The notes under the pieces are model-generated. The model ran no database searches and had not been told where the DNA came from. It was given only the letters and a program-made list of their open reading frames with translations. This document shows, piece after piece, positions 7,989 to 16,059 of a DNA stretch of 64,000 nucleotides. This stretch comes from a virus. The stretch covers positions 49,330-113,329 of the IMG/VR virus record IMGVR_UViG_3300035698_026135; one strand, given 5' to 3'. A program made the translations under genes and the position numbers. Position 1 is the stretch's first letter. Every line of letters begins with the position of its first letter.

Positions 7989-9701
7989 ATGCCAGTCATC
8001 CTCAAAGAGTATTATCAGCTCTCCCCAAATAAAGAGACCCTAACAGAAATGAGACAGTCTCTAAGCGAGGGCAAACCCTTCATCGTAAAGGGTCTCATTC
8101 AACGCGCCGATGCACAGAATCAAAATGGAAGAATTTATCCATTCGAAATTCTCAAAAAGGTCTTGGATGGCTACGACAAAGATTATGTATCGAAAGGTAT
8201 TGCATTGGGTGAACTCGACCATTGTCTAGCTGGAGATACGGAAGTGTTGACGGAAGATGGCTGGAAAATGCTTCCAGATGTAGAGGTCGGAGAGAATGTA
8301 TATTCCTACAAAGAGGGAGAAATCAAACTTGTGCCGGTAACGAAGACTCACAAATTTGCCTATAATGGAAAAATGATTCGCCTAACCAACGGAAAAAAGA
8401 TGGATCTACTAATGACCCCTAATCACAGAATGATTTTGTGGGATAGAGATAATAAAGATTACTATATGACAGCCGAAGATGCAAGAAAGTCATGGAAGAC
8501 AAAAAGCCCTTCCCTCTCTCATTCTAGCATTAAGTCGTCCGGCGAGTGGAATGACGGAAATAGCGAATCATATTTTGAGATTCCCGATACGGATTATAGA
8601 GTTTCGATGAAGGCGTGGGCCGGTTTGATGGGCATATTTTTATCAGATGGACACGTAGAGGGAAGTCGTTCGGGAAACGTTAGAAACAATAGGGTTACTA
8701 TTCACCAGAAAAAGGCCGAAAATATATCAAAAATAGAAGAATTGTTGTCGTCGACCGAACTTCCCTGGACTAAGTTTATTCACGAAAACGGAAAGCATGA
8801 GTGGAGCCTTCACAACAAAGGGGTTCATGCTTACTTTTCTCAGTTTGGCAATTCGGAAACCAAGTTTATTCCAAGGGATCTACTCTTACAAAATAAAGAT
8901 GTTTTGTCGACCTTGTCAGAATGGCTCCTTGTTGGCGATGGACGAAACAGAATTTCAAAAACCTCGAACTCCACAAGAGCTATTAAAGAGTATTCGACTG
9001 TGTCAACAAGATTGGCTGACGATGTTAGCGAATTGTTTTTCAAATTGGGATATAGGCCCTTCATCAAGACGGAGATAGCCAAAGAAGATTTGTTGATTGA
9101 AGGGAGGGTTGTCAAAAAAGAAAATTGCAAACCTCTCTATACTGTTGCTGGCAACACGACTAGCACATCGCTGGATGCTCGATTTATAAACTTCGAAGAA
9201 ATAGAATATGATGATTATGTTTATTGTATTTCGGATGAAAATAAGAACTTTTTAACACGTAGTCCCAATGGATATGTTTGCTGGACAGGCAATACCGAAG
9301 AGCCCGTTATAGCACTAAAGAATGTCTCCCATAGAATCCTTGAGGTTTGGTGGGAAGGTAAAGATGTGCATGGAAAGGTTCAAATTCTGAACACCCCAGC
9401 AGGAAAGATCGCCCAAGAGATGACACTAGCAGGAATACCTCTCGGTATTTCATCGAGAGCCGTTGGATCCGTATCCAAAAACGAGTCTTCTGGTGCCGAT
9501 ATTGTAGAGGATGACCTTCAAATGATTTGTTTCGATCTTGTCGGCACACCATCTACCCACGGCGCCTTCCTTCACGAGAATCAAAAAGTGCTTAATTCAA
9601 AAGCAAAAGAGATTACGGATTTTGATCCAACAAAAGTTTTGCCCGCCAGCGTAAGAGTAAAGCAAACTCTCGAAGACATCCTGGGCAAAGAAGTAAAATA
9701 A
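7989..9701 (+). CDS. Prohead protease, T4 gp21 family, interrupted by an intein
   Basis: The two exteins form a gp21-like serine protease (S78 class) that matures the prohead by cleaving scaffold and capsid. Extein 1 is residues 1-78, ending GELDH, whose histidine is the expected catalytic histidine. Extein 2 starts T436 and has GISSRAVGS with the expected nucleophile serine, and GTPSTHGAF. The 357-residue intein sits directly after the catalytic histidine. Spliced length is about 213 residues, matching T4 gp21 (212). AGGAAAT provides the ribosome site 3 nt after the previous stop. Activity would depend on protein splicing. Confidence 0.92.
   Translation: MPVILKEYYQLSPNKETLTEMRQSLSEGKPFIVKGLIQRADAQNQNGRIYPFEILKKVLDGYDKDYVSKGIALGELDHCLAGDTEVLTEDGWKMLPDVEVGENVYSYKEGEIKLVPVTKTHKFAYNGKMIRLTNGKKMDLLMTPNHRMILWDRDNKDYYMTAEDARKSWKTKSPSLSHSSIKSSGEWNDGNSESYFEIPDTDYRVSMKAWAGLMGIFLSDGHVEGSRSGNVRNNRVTIHQKKAENISKIEELLSSTELPWTKFIHENGKHEWSLHNKGVHAYFSQFGNSETKFIPRDLLLQNKDVLSTLSEWLLVGDGRNRISKTSNSTRAIKEYSTVSTRLADDVSELFFKLGYRPFIKTEIAKEDLLIEGRVVKKENCKPLYTVAGNTTSTSLDARFINFEEIEYDDYVYCISDENKNFLTRSPNGYVCWTGNTEEPVIALKNVSHRILEVWWEGKDVHGKVQILNTPAGKIAQEMTLAGIPLGISSRAVGSVSKNESSGADIVEDDLQMICFDLVGTPSTHGAFLHENQKVLNSKAKEITDFDPTKVLPASVRVKQTLEDILGKEVK
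8223..9293 (+). mobile_element. Intein with LAGLIDADG endonuclease in the prohead protease
   Basis: The insert spans residues 79-435. It begins with Cys in a typical block A (CLAGDTEVLTEDG), has a block-B-like TPNHRM, and two dodecapeptide motifs, LMGIFLSDG and LSEWLLVGDG, of a LAGLIDADG homing endonuclease. It ends CWTGN before Thr+1, so Asn is present but the usual penultimate His is Gly. Removing it restores GELDH-TEEPVIALKNVSH, which fits gp21 proteins. Splicing is inferred from motifs. Confidence 0.88.
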
Positions 9702-9733
9702 ATTTTAACAACTAACCCAAAAAGGAAGTATAA

Positions 9734-10084
9734 ATGAATATAAAGAAACTATCTTTGTTAATTGAGCGTATGGTAGCGAAGCAACTCCAGAAACACCTTA
9801 AGCCCATGATCAACGAGGTTCTTGCAGAAAAATACCTCTCTGTGCTTACAGAGCAGAAGGCTCCCGGCCTACAGGATTCTTTTCCAGCATACACACAAGA
9901 AACCAGGCCCACAACCGCACCTCCCGTAGAAGACGGCAGAAAACAACTACAGGAAAGAAGGGAAGCTTTGATAGCGAAGCTTACCGATGGAGACCCAGGA
10001 ATGGCTATGCTTTATGAGGGTACAAGCGCACTCGACGAAGTTGTCGATGATGATGGCGTTGATATCTCTCGGTTTGGATTTTAA
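9734..10084 (+). CDS. Small head-cluster protein, function unknown
   Basis: The 116-residue product has an amphipathic N-terminal helix (KLSLLIERMVAKQLQKHL), a proline-rich middle and an acidic end. AAGGAAG lies 6 nt before ATG 9734. It lies between protease and scaffold genes, where internal core proteins are common, but no family is recognised. Confidence 0.65.
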   Translation: MNIKKLSLLIERMVAKQLQKHLKPMINEVLAEKYLSVLTEQKAPGLQDSFPAYTQETRPTTAPPVEDGRKQLQERREALIAKLTDGDPGMAMLYEGTSALDEVVDDDGVDISRFGF

Positions 10085-10086
10085 TT

Positions 10087-10419
10087 ATGGATAAATTTAA
10101 TATATTTGGATTTCTTTTTGAGGGTGGAATGTTGAGCGAAGAGGGAGAAGAGGAAGAGCAACCCGAAGCTGAACCCGAAGCTCCACAACAGCAACAGCAA
10201 GCTGAGCCGACACCAGAGAAAAATGCTGAAGTCGTTAGTCCCACGACAAGTCCTTTCGATCAATTTACTGGAGAAACAATTCAGAATATTGAATTTCAAC
10301 CACATGAAAATGGTGGAAGTTTTACAATTAAAGTCGCCAACTCGAATTTGCCAATCATTATTAGTTGGGCTGGCGATCGAGTCACCATGAAGCACAAGGA
10401 TATTGTCTCACTAACGTAG
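10087..10419 (+). CDS. Acidic small protein, function unknown
   Basis: The 110-residue product starts 2 nt after the previous stop. After NIFGFLFEGGML comes a Glu/Pro/Gln-rich low-complexity region (about residues 17-45, with a run of glutamines) and then a compact C-terminal domain of ~60 residues rich in beta-formers. I do not recognise it. The N-terminal FLFEG-type segment resembles short motifs in neighbouring head genes. Confidence 0.65.
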   Translation: MDKFNIFGFLFEGGMLSEEGEEEEQPEAEPEAPQQQQQAEPTPEKNAEVVSPTTSPFDQFTGETIQNIEFQPHENGGSFTIKVANSNLPIIISWAGDRVTMKHKDIVSLT

Positions 10420-10439
10420 TCAATATATTTTTGTTTTAC

Positions 10440-10447
10440 TATTTAAA
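10440..10447 (+). promoter_or_regulatory. TATTTAAA box before the bS21-like fusion gene
   Basis: The box lies 3 nt before GTG 10451, and no Shine-Dalgarno sequence precedes that start. It matches boxes at the same distance from other starts in this window (14589, 18769, 62817). Likely a late-promoter -10 element; this is inference. Confidence 0.5.
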
Positions 10448-10450
10448 CAT

Positions 10451-11536
10451 GTGAAACTGAAGCTTACAGACATTCTGAAGGAATTGGTTGGAGGTCCCAG
10501 CCTTCGTCCTCAAGGCCCTTCAGGCGCAAACCAACATCTATTCCCACACCATGGCCTATACGGCAAATTGGGCGGAGGGAAGCCTAAAGCTTCCAATAAA
10601 GCCCCATATAACGATAAGGATTCAGATTTAGAGAACGGCGATAAAATGGCCGACGAAGCACAACCAAAAATAGAAGAGCTTCCTTTGGAGAATCTATTTA
10701 AATTTACCACATCGGCCAACGATAATACATCGTTTCCTCGTCCTCCAACTATGGGAGCGGGATCAATGGCCGCATATGGAAAAGACACTAATGCGATCGA
10801 CTCCTTCGATACGAGCGATGAAGGAAATGAGGAGCGATTCAAGACACTTAAGGGCCGCGAAGACCAAAGAGCTAAGATTACAGAGCTTGCAGGGGGGAGA
10901 GAGAGACACCCTCGCGATGACAATGATTACTCCACCAAGCAAGGCTGGGCCAACGGAATTCCTGGCCGAGACAAAAAAGACATCGAAGCTGGTGATTTAA
11001 AAGTAGATGAAATGATGAAAGATAGAGCACCCGATGCTGACGCTGGAAAGATCTATAAAAGGATTGTAGGAGAATCTCATGCTGGCCCACTCAAGGAAGG
11101 GGGCGCCGATTCGTCCTTTTCGAGAATGAATTTACAAAAAACGATGAAATCGCCCCAAAGTGATTTAAATTTTTGGAATATTATTGATAGAGAAAATATA
11201 TATCTATTAACGAACCCTAACAAAAAGGAAAAGAATGACAAAAGGAAAAGAAGAAAAGTACAGATTGATAAGAGATTCCACAAAGCGGCTGAGCTAACTC
11301 ACGTCCCCGTTGTGGCTAAGCACCTAGAAGTGAAAGCAGAAGAGGTGAATGGAGACATTAGAAAACTAATAAAGAAATTTTGCAAAAAAGTGAGAAGAGA
11401 AGAAGTTCTTAAACCATTTTATGGAAAATTGATGCACTATACTCCAAAGTCTGAAATCAAAAGACAGAAAAAACTGTCTGCGATATATTCTCAGAAAAAG
11501 AAGGAAGAAAAAGAAGAAAAGGAAGAAATTTTATAA
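10451..11536 (+). CDS. Head-cluster protein with C-terminal ribosomal protein bS21-like domain
   Basis: The 361-residue product has two parts. Residues 1-~265 are hydrophilic, Gly/Asp/Lys-rich and unrecognised, starting KLTDILKELVGGPS. Residues ~292-353 resemble bS21: a V-x-V-type strand, then IRKLIKKFCKKVRREEVLK, a Y-x-P-K motif and a KRQKKLSAIYSQKKK basic tail, lining up with the F-K-R, V-L, Y-x-K-P and K-R-x-K-A positions of bacterial S21. bS21 sits on the 30S platform near the anti-Shine-Dalgarno and several phages carry free copies. Here it appears fused, with no obvious internal start that would release it alone. Start is GTG without a ribosome site. An RNA-binding lysine-rich tail is the main alternative. 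Confidence 0.65.
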   Translation: MKLKLTDILKELVGGPSLRPQGPSGANQHLFPHHGLYGKLGGGKPKASNKAPYNDKDSDLENGDKMADEAQPKIEELPLENLFKFTTSANDNTSFPRPPTMGAGSMAAYGKDTNAIDSFDTSDEGNEERFKTLKGREDQRAKITELAGGRERHPRDDNDYSTKQGWANGIPGRDKKDIEAGDLKVDEMMKDRAPDADAGKIYKRIVGESHAGPLKEGGADSSFSRMNLQKTMKSPQSDLNFWNIIDRENIYLLTNPNKKEKNDKRKRRKVQIDKRFHKAAELTHVPVVAKHLEVKAEEVNGDIRKLIKKFCKKVRREEVLKPFYGKLMHYTPKSEIKRQKKLSAIYSQKKKEEKEEKEEIL

Positions 11537-11599
11537 TTTCTCTGCCTTTTAGGAAATTATTGCATAATTAAATGTAAATCTAAAGGAGTTAAATAAACA

Positions 11600-12559
11600 A
11601 TGGCAAAACGCAATATTCTTCAAGAATCGATTGTTGAAGCAAAACAACTAAAAGAGGCTGCTTACGAAAATGCCCAGAGTGTGCTCATGGAGCACTTGAA
11701 GGATAATGTAAAGCAGTTTGTTGACGACCAGATTAATGAGTCTCTTCTTACTGAAGCTGACGAGGTTTCCGACGCAGATTCATGCGGTGACGATGAAGAA
11801 GTACAAGAAGAAGGTTACAACATGGAAGGAGAAGAGGACATGACAGACGATGAACTAGACCTAGAGGAAGTTCCCGAAGAAGAGGAAGAAGACGAAGAAG
11901 AAGAGTGTGGAGAAGACGAGGACGTGTCCGAAGGCTTCAGCGAAGAGGATCTAGAAGAAGCGATTAATGCTGCTTTGTCAGAAGTAACCCACGGCGGACT
12001 CGGAGACATGGATTGGATTGAGAACGATGGCGAGAAACACGGCACCGGGATCGAAGATTTTGATTCGAAAGAAGACGGATGGGAAAAGAAACGCGCTCCC
12101 AAAGCAACCGATGCTAAACTGTACGGTGGCGAGCAATACCACGAGAGTCTCAAAGCGAAGATTGCATCTCTTGTAAAAGAGAATGTTACGCTTAAAAAGG
12201 CTCACAAGAAACTCTCAGAGGCTCTTAGTGAAACAAATCTTTTTAACGCAAAATTGTATTACGCTACACAGCTAATGCAGAATGAGTCGCTTAACTCAGA
12301 TATCAAGACCAAGATAATTAAAAAAATGGACAAGGCCACGACTCGAAACGAGGCGAAAGGCATTTATGAGTCCGTAGAATTTGCTATTGGATTAATGGGT
12401 GAATCAAAGAAGACTTCCAAGAAGTCAAAACGTTCACTTTCCGAAGCTTATGGTTCTGAAGGCAAGTCAGCTGGCACAGGTGCCGGCGTAACAAATACAG
12501 CTCTTACTGAGTCGTATATACGTCGCAGCCAAATCCTCGCTGGTATTGTCAAAGAATAA
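11600..12559 (+). CDS. Prohead core scaffold, T4 gp22 family
   Basis: gp22 is the major scaffold inside the prohead, degraded by gp21 during maturation. This 319-residue protein has a very acidic central region (about residues 55-120, almost all Glu/Asp), then a coiled coil (about 188-220) and the gp22-like signature LFNAKLYYATQLMQNESL followed by IKKMDKATTRNEAKGIYESV. Length is near T4 gp22 (269) and the gene directly precedes the capsid gene. AAGGAG lies about 13 nt before ATG 11600. Several L-x-E sites (for example LLTEAD) fit gp21 cleavage preferences. Confidence 0.9.
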   Translation: MAKRNILQESIVEAKQLKEAAYENAQSVLMEHLKDNVKQFVDDQINESLLTEADEVSDADSCGDDEEVQEEGYNMEGEEDMTDDELDLEEVPEEEEEDEEEECGEDEDVSEGFSEEDLEEAINAALSEVTHGGLGDMDWIENDGEKHGTGIEDFDSKEDGWEKKRAPKATDAKLYGGEQYHESLKAKIASLVKENVTLKKAHKKLSEALSETNLFNAKLYYATQLMQNESLNSDIKTKIIKKMDKATTRNEAKGIYESVEFAIGLMGESKKTSKKSKRSLSEAYGSEGKSAGTGAGVTNTALTESYIRRSQILAGIVKE

Positions 12560-12580
12560 TAGGAGGCACAAGGAAAGAAA

Positions 12581-14209
12581 ATGAATTTTAAAGAATTAAC
12601 ACAAGATACTCGTAACGAGCGAACTTCACAGTCCGCTATCTCACGAAAGAAAGTTGCCAAATGGCAAAAGACAGGTCTTCTCGAAGGCTTAAAGGATGCC
12701 CGCACGAAAGCCAATATGGCTCGACTGCTTGAGAATCAGGCGGCATCGATGCTTAATGAGGCATCAGACACATCCGACGTAAAGGGATTTCAGGCTATTG
12801 CCTTCCCTATGGTACGTCGTGTTTTCGGCAACCTTTTGGTTGGCGAAATTGCATCGGTTCAGCCGATGGCACTTCCATCTGGTCTAGTCTTTTGGCTCGA
12901 CTTTACACATGGTAGTACCGGAAAGGCTGGTACTGGCCGAGACGACTGGTCATCCGGTGGCTCGGTATTTGGAGATCCCGTTGGACCTCTTACCGGTGGT
13001 GCTGATGGAACTGGAGGTCACTACAACCTTCATAATAGTTATACTCAATTCGAAGCTTCGGCTGCGGTTGGTCTAGCTTCGTCAGGTTCGGCAACTTGGC
13101 TTGAGGTCGAATATGATCTTGAGCTTTCGTCCGCTGTAGCTGGCGACACTCTTTGGAAGGTCACTGTTGACCTCGACGAGAATGCTGCAATCACAAATGT
13201 GGATCAATCAAACTATAAGAGTTTTGCCATCTCGGGAGCAGTGAACGCAGGTGTCACTCGCTACTACAGACGTCACAATTTGTTTGATACTGCCACCAAT
13301 ATCCTAACTGTCTTTTACACTGGTGCCGCTGCGCTCGATTCGGGCTCGGCTGTTCAAGTTGCTTATGTCAAGAAGGATGTTCTTGGAGCAGATACGAATG
13401 GTACAACCTTGAGCCCCGCGTTCGAGTATGCATTTGATAGTGCAGATGACATTCCAGAGATTGATATCAAAATTACATCTCATCCGGTCACAGCTAACAG
13501 TCGTAAGTTGAAAGTCAAGTGGACTCCAGAAGTCGCGCAGGATCTTAACGCTTATCACACTGTTGACGCTGAAGCTGAGCTTACTCAGGTGATGGCCGAT
13601 CAGGTGGCACTCGATATTGATTCCGAGGTACTTCAAGATATGGTCAACAATGCGAAAGCAGCGAAATACTACTGGGACCGTCGTCCTGGAACGTATGTCG
13701 ATAAGGCAACAGGCGTGGAGATCACTGGACCTTCCTTCACGGGTAATGTTCAGGAGTGGTATCTTACTCTCATGGAAACAGTCCTTGACGTAAGTAACAC
13801 GATCCACCGCAAGAACTTGCGCTCAGGAGCTAACTTCATGGTGACATCACCTGACGTAGCAACAATCCTTGAGTCAATGGTTCAATGGCGTCCTTCGATT
13901 GATGTTGGCGATCCAAAGCAAACTAAATACTCGATGGGTATTGAGAAAATTGGTACACTTGCAAACCGTTTCACGGTCTACAAAGCTCCTTTCTTCTTCC
14001 GTAATATGATCCTAGTTGGATTTAAGGGAGACGAGTGGCTTGAGACTGGATACGTCTATGCTCCGTACGTTCCGATGATCGTTACACCAACGATCTACGA
14101 GCCCGATAACTTCACTCCACGCAAGGCGGTCATGACCCGTTATGCGAAACAGATCATCCGTGGTGATTATTACGGTCTCGTGGTCGTGAAAGGAATGAAT
14201 ATTTTCTAA
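12581..14209 (+). CDS. Major capsid protein, T4 gp23 family
   Basis: The 542-residue product matches gp23 (521 residues) in length and context. Near residue 50-65 is ARLLENQAASMLNEAS, the position where gp21 removes the N-terminal propeptide in T4 (cleavage after L-x-E), followed by the typical FPMVRRVFGNLLVGEIASVQPM block at the start of the mature HK97-fold subunit. The gene is 21 nt from gp22, with GGAGG and AAGGAAAG upstream of ATG 12581, and is followed by a strong terminator, as expected for a highly expressed last gene of an operon. Confidence 0.95.
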   Translation: MNFKELTQDTRNERTSQSAISRKKVAKWQKTGLLEGLKDARTKANMARLLENQAASMLNEASDTSDVKGFQAIAFPMVRRVFGNLLVGEIASVQPMALPSGLVFWLDFTHGSTGKAGTGRDDWSSGGSVFGDPVGPLTGGADGTGGHYNLHNSYTQFEASAAVGLASSGSATWLEVEYDLELSSAVAGDTLWKVTVDLDENAAITNVDQSNYKSFAISGAVNAGVTRYYRRHNLFDTATNILTVFYTGAAALDSGSAVQVAYVKKDVLGADTNGTTLSPAFEYAFDSADDIPEIDIKITSHPVTANSRKLKVKWTPEVAQDLNAYHTVDAEAELTQVMADQVALDIDSEVLQDMVNNAKAAKYYWDRRPGTYVDKATGVEITGPSFTGNVQEWYLTLMETVLDVSNTIHRKNLRSGANFMVTSPDVATILESMVQWRPSIDVGDPKQTKYSMGIEKIGTLANRFTVYKAPFFFRNMILVGFKGDEWLETGYVYAPYVPMIVTPTIYEPDNFTPRKAVMTRYAKQIIRGDYYGLVVVKGMNIF

Positions 14210-14242
14210 GCAATATCAAGTACTTAGAGAGATCTTAGATAG

Positions 14243-14262
14243 GCCGCCTTCGGGCGGCTTTT
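14243..14262 (+). terminator. Rho-independent terminator after the capsid gene
   Basis: A perfect 6-bp GC stem GCCGCC/GGCGGC closed by a UUCG tetraloop is followed by TTTT. It lies 34 nt after the gp23 stop. Confidence 0.9.
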
Positions 14263-14301
14263 CTAATTGTATATTATAAAACCTTTGTTGTAGTTACTAG
14301 T

Positions 14302-14464
14302 ATGCACAAAGAAGAACTTGAGAGACTATATAACCACAACCACACAAGCTATGGAATGCAAAGAACTATGGAATACAGATAATGGAACCACTCTATGCAT
14401 ACCCTGTCACAGAAAGACTCCCACTTGGGGATACGGCTCAGTAAAAATATCGAAAAATATATAA
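14302..14464 (+). pseudogene. Decayed HNH homing endonuclease
   Basis: Two short fragments in different frames resemble the ends of phage HNH homing endonucleases. Frame 1 from ATG 14302 gives MHKEELERLYNHNHTS, like the N-terminal helix-turn-helix region. Frame 2 from 14351 gives CKELWNTDNGTTLCIPCHRK followed by TPTWG and a stop at 14462-14464, matching the C-terminal zinc-binding half. The middle, including the catalytic DHI region, is deleted. The rest of this 391-nt gene-free interval (14210-14600) holds the terminator upstream and two TATTTAAA boxes downstream. Confidence 0.7.
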
Positions 14465-14471
14465 AATTATC

Positions 14472-14479
14472 TATTTAAA
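14472..14479 (+). promoter_or_regulatory. TATTTAAA box followed by an orphan GGAGGT
   Basis: The box is immediately followed by GGAGGT (14480-14485) without a convincing start codon or ORF nearby. It lies between the capsid terminator and the neck operon, a sensible promoter position. A transcript from here would carry an approximately 115-nt leader before ATG 14601, in which I see no gene. Confidence 0.4.
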
Positions 14480-14588
14480 GGAGGTAAGACCTAGTAGAGA
14501 TTGTATTCGAGCAGGTATTTGGGTCCAGGTGGAAATAGAAGCCACGATAGCAGCAATTCTATTGTTGTTTTATTTTTCTTTTTAGCTC

Positions 14589-14596
14589 TATTTAAA
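14589..14596 (+). promoter_or_regulatory. TATTTAAA box 4 nt before the neck protein start
   Basis: The box is followed by TACG and ATG 14601; there is no Shine-Dalgarno sequence in the preceding 25 nt. If TATTTA acts as the -10 hexamer, the ATG itself would be at about +1. Confidence 0.5.
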
Positions 14597-14600
14597 TACG

Positions 14601-15761
14601 ATGTCAGAACTATCCTTCGTCTCCTTTAGTGGAAGCACCCGCCCAACAGCCTTCGGAACCTACGACCTAGACGCGACCTTCCAAGCAGATGCGGATAAGG
14701 TCGTATATTACGTTCAAAGAGAGCTTGGCTCTCCCGTTCTTGATTCTGAGCTTGATCTAAGGTCTATTTGGACCTCGTTCGAACAAGCAACGATCGAATA
14801 TAGCCAAACAATCAATGCGGCCCATGCTCGAAATATCCTCCTTGATATGCTGGGCCAGGGAACAGGATCTCTCTCTGGGTCTGAGCAAGCTTTCCCGGTA
14901 AATAACTCAACCCAGTTTGCACGACGCCAGACGGTTCAATACTCGCACGAGTTTGGCTCAGGAGGCCCCTACAAGTGGTTTACTGGGTCCGTGACCCTCG
15001 TACCAGGCCAACAGCATTACGACCTCCAGGCGTCCATCTCAGCGTCTCTAGTGGGCACGCCGGACGATGGTAAGGGTATCACAATCAGAAAGGTCCATCA
15101 TTATGAACCAACCGCAGCATTTAGATTCTTTGACACGACCAGCGTCATGAATTTCATGGGTAACTCCCTGGGCTTTGAATCATATTCCCCAGAGACGATT
15201 TTCTATCTGTTGCCAATTTGGGAAGATGTTCTCAGAGGTATACAACTTGAATTAAATCAACGAGTTAGAAGGTCTAATTATTCTTTTGACCTCAAAGGAG
15301 GCCAGATAACTCTATACCCTGTTCCAAATTACCCCACGCCTCTATTTTATGAATTTAGCTTGGACCAAGACCCAACAGACGAATCACAACTCCAAGGGCT
15401 TAAAACTAAAGGTGTTACGTCAAACATTTCAAACATCGCCTTCGGGCATTTGGGATATGATGATATAAATTCCATAGGCAAAACCTGGATTTGGAGAATG
15501 ACTCTAGCTATGTGTAAAGAGATCTTGGGCCATATTTACAGCAAATATCAAAATATTCCTATCCCAGGACAGCAGATCACCCTCAATGGTGCTGATCTAA
15601 TTGCGCGAGGAAGAGAAGATCAAGCAAACTTGAGACTTGAACTCAAGGAACTCTTGGAGCAAATGAGTTATAAAAACCTCATCGCAGACAGGCAAGAGCT
15701 TGAAGATAACGTACAAAGGGAGTGGTTAAGGGTACCACTTTTAATTTATTTGAGCAAGTGA
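14601..15761 (+). CDS. Neck protein, T4 gp13 family
   Basis: gp13 forms part of the connector between portal and tail. The 386-residue product has the family-type N-terminus (VQRELGSPVLDSELD, then a helical segment around residues 55-75) and a C-terminal signature TWIWRMTLAMCKEILGHI followed by IPIPGQQITLNGADL, closely parallel to gp13 proteins. It is longer than T4 gp13 (309). The gene follows the capsid terminator and is the first of the neck group. It has no ribosome site but a TATTTAAA box 4 nt before ATG. Confidence 0.78.
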   Translation: MSELSFVSFSGSTRPTAFGTYDLDATFQADADKVVYYVQRELGSPVLDSELDLRSIWTSFEQATIEYSQTINAAHARNILLDMLGQGTGSLSGSEQAFPVNNSTQFARRQTVQYSHEFGSGGPYKWFTGSVTLVPGQQHYDLQASISASLVGTPDDGKGITIRKVHHYEPTAAFRFFDTTSVMNFMGNSLGFESYSPETIFYLLPIWEDVLRGIQLELNQRVRRSNYSFDLKGGQITLYPVPNYPTPLFYEFSLDQDPTDESQLQGLKTKGVTSNISNIAFGHLGYDDINSIGKTWIWRMTLAMCKEILGHIYSKYQNIPIPGQQITLNGADLIARGREDQANLRLELKELLEQMSYKNLIADRQELEDNVQREWLRVPLLIYLSK

Positions 15762-15789
15762 GCCTTGTATAGTAGGCTATTATTACAAA

Positions 15790-16059
15790 ATGATAAATAT
15801 CGATACAGAAAAACTTGTTGAAAAACACAGCCAAAAAGACCTGACCCTCAAGGAGTTAGCCAACTTTTTTGAGTTCCTGAAGAAGAAGGGAATAGAGATC
15901 GACAACGGAAGTTTTGAATTTTCTCCCCATATAACAATAAAACATTGCGACAATGAGCCGAACGTCGAAGTGCTAAATTTAAATCTTGATTTTGAAATAG
16001 ACAACATCTCCTTTGCGTCCCATGGAGACAAACAGATTGTGAGGCTCGGAAATGACTAA
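15790..16059 (+). CDS. Small protein in the neck cluster, function unknown
   Basis: The 89-residue product has an N-terminal helix (residues ~5-35) and a C-terminal stretch that alternates like beta-strands. It overlaps the next gene by 8 nt, which supports translation coupling. No ribosome site is evident; an AT-rich CTATTATTA ends 4 nt before the ATG. No family recognised. Confidence 0.6.
   Translation: MINIDTEKLVEKHSQKDLTLKELANFFEFLKKKGIEIDNGSFEFSPHITIKHCDNEPNVEVLNLNLDFEIDNISFASHGDKQIVRLGND

Noticed and set aside
11531-11566. ATAATTTC/GAAATTAT inverted repeat after the bS21-like gene as a terminator
   Set aside because: The stem is wholly AT-rich apart from one pair, the loop is long and no T-tract follows; too weak to call.
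13304-13807. A 167-codon minus-strand frame opposite the capsid gene
   Set aside because: Antisense shadow of a highly conserved gene with no start context.
14480-14560. Possible SRP-like or other known small RNA after GGAGGT
   Set aside because: The segment does not match the conserved SRP apical loop and I could not draw a stable fold; left as unexplained leader.
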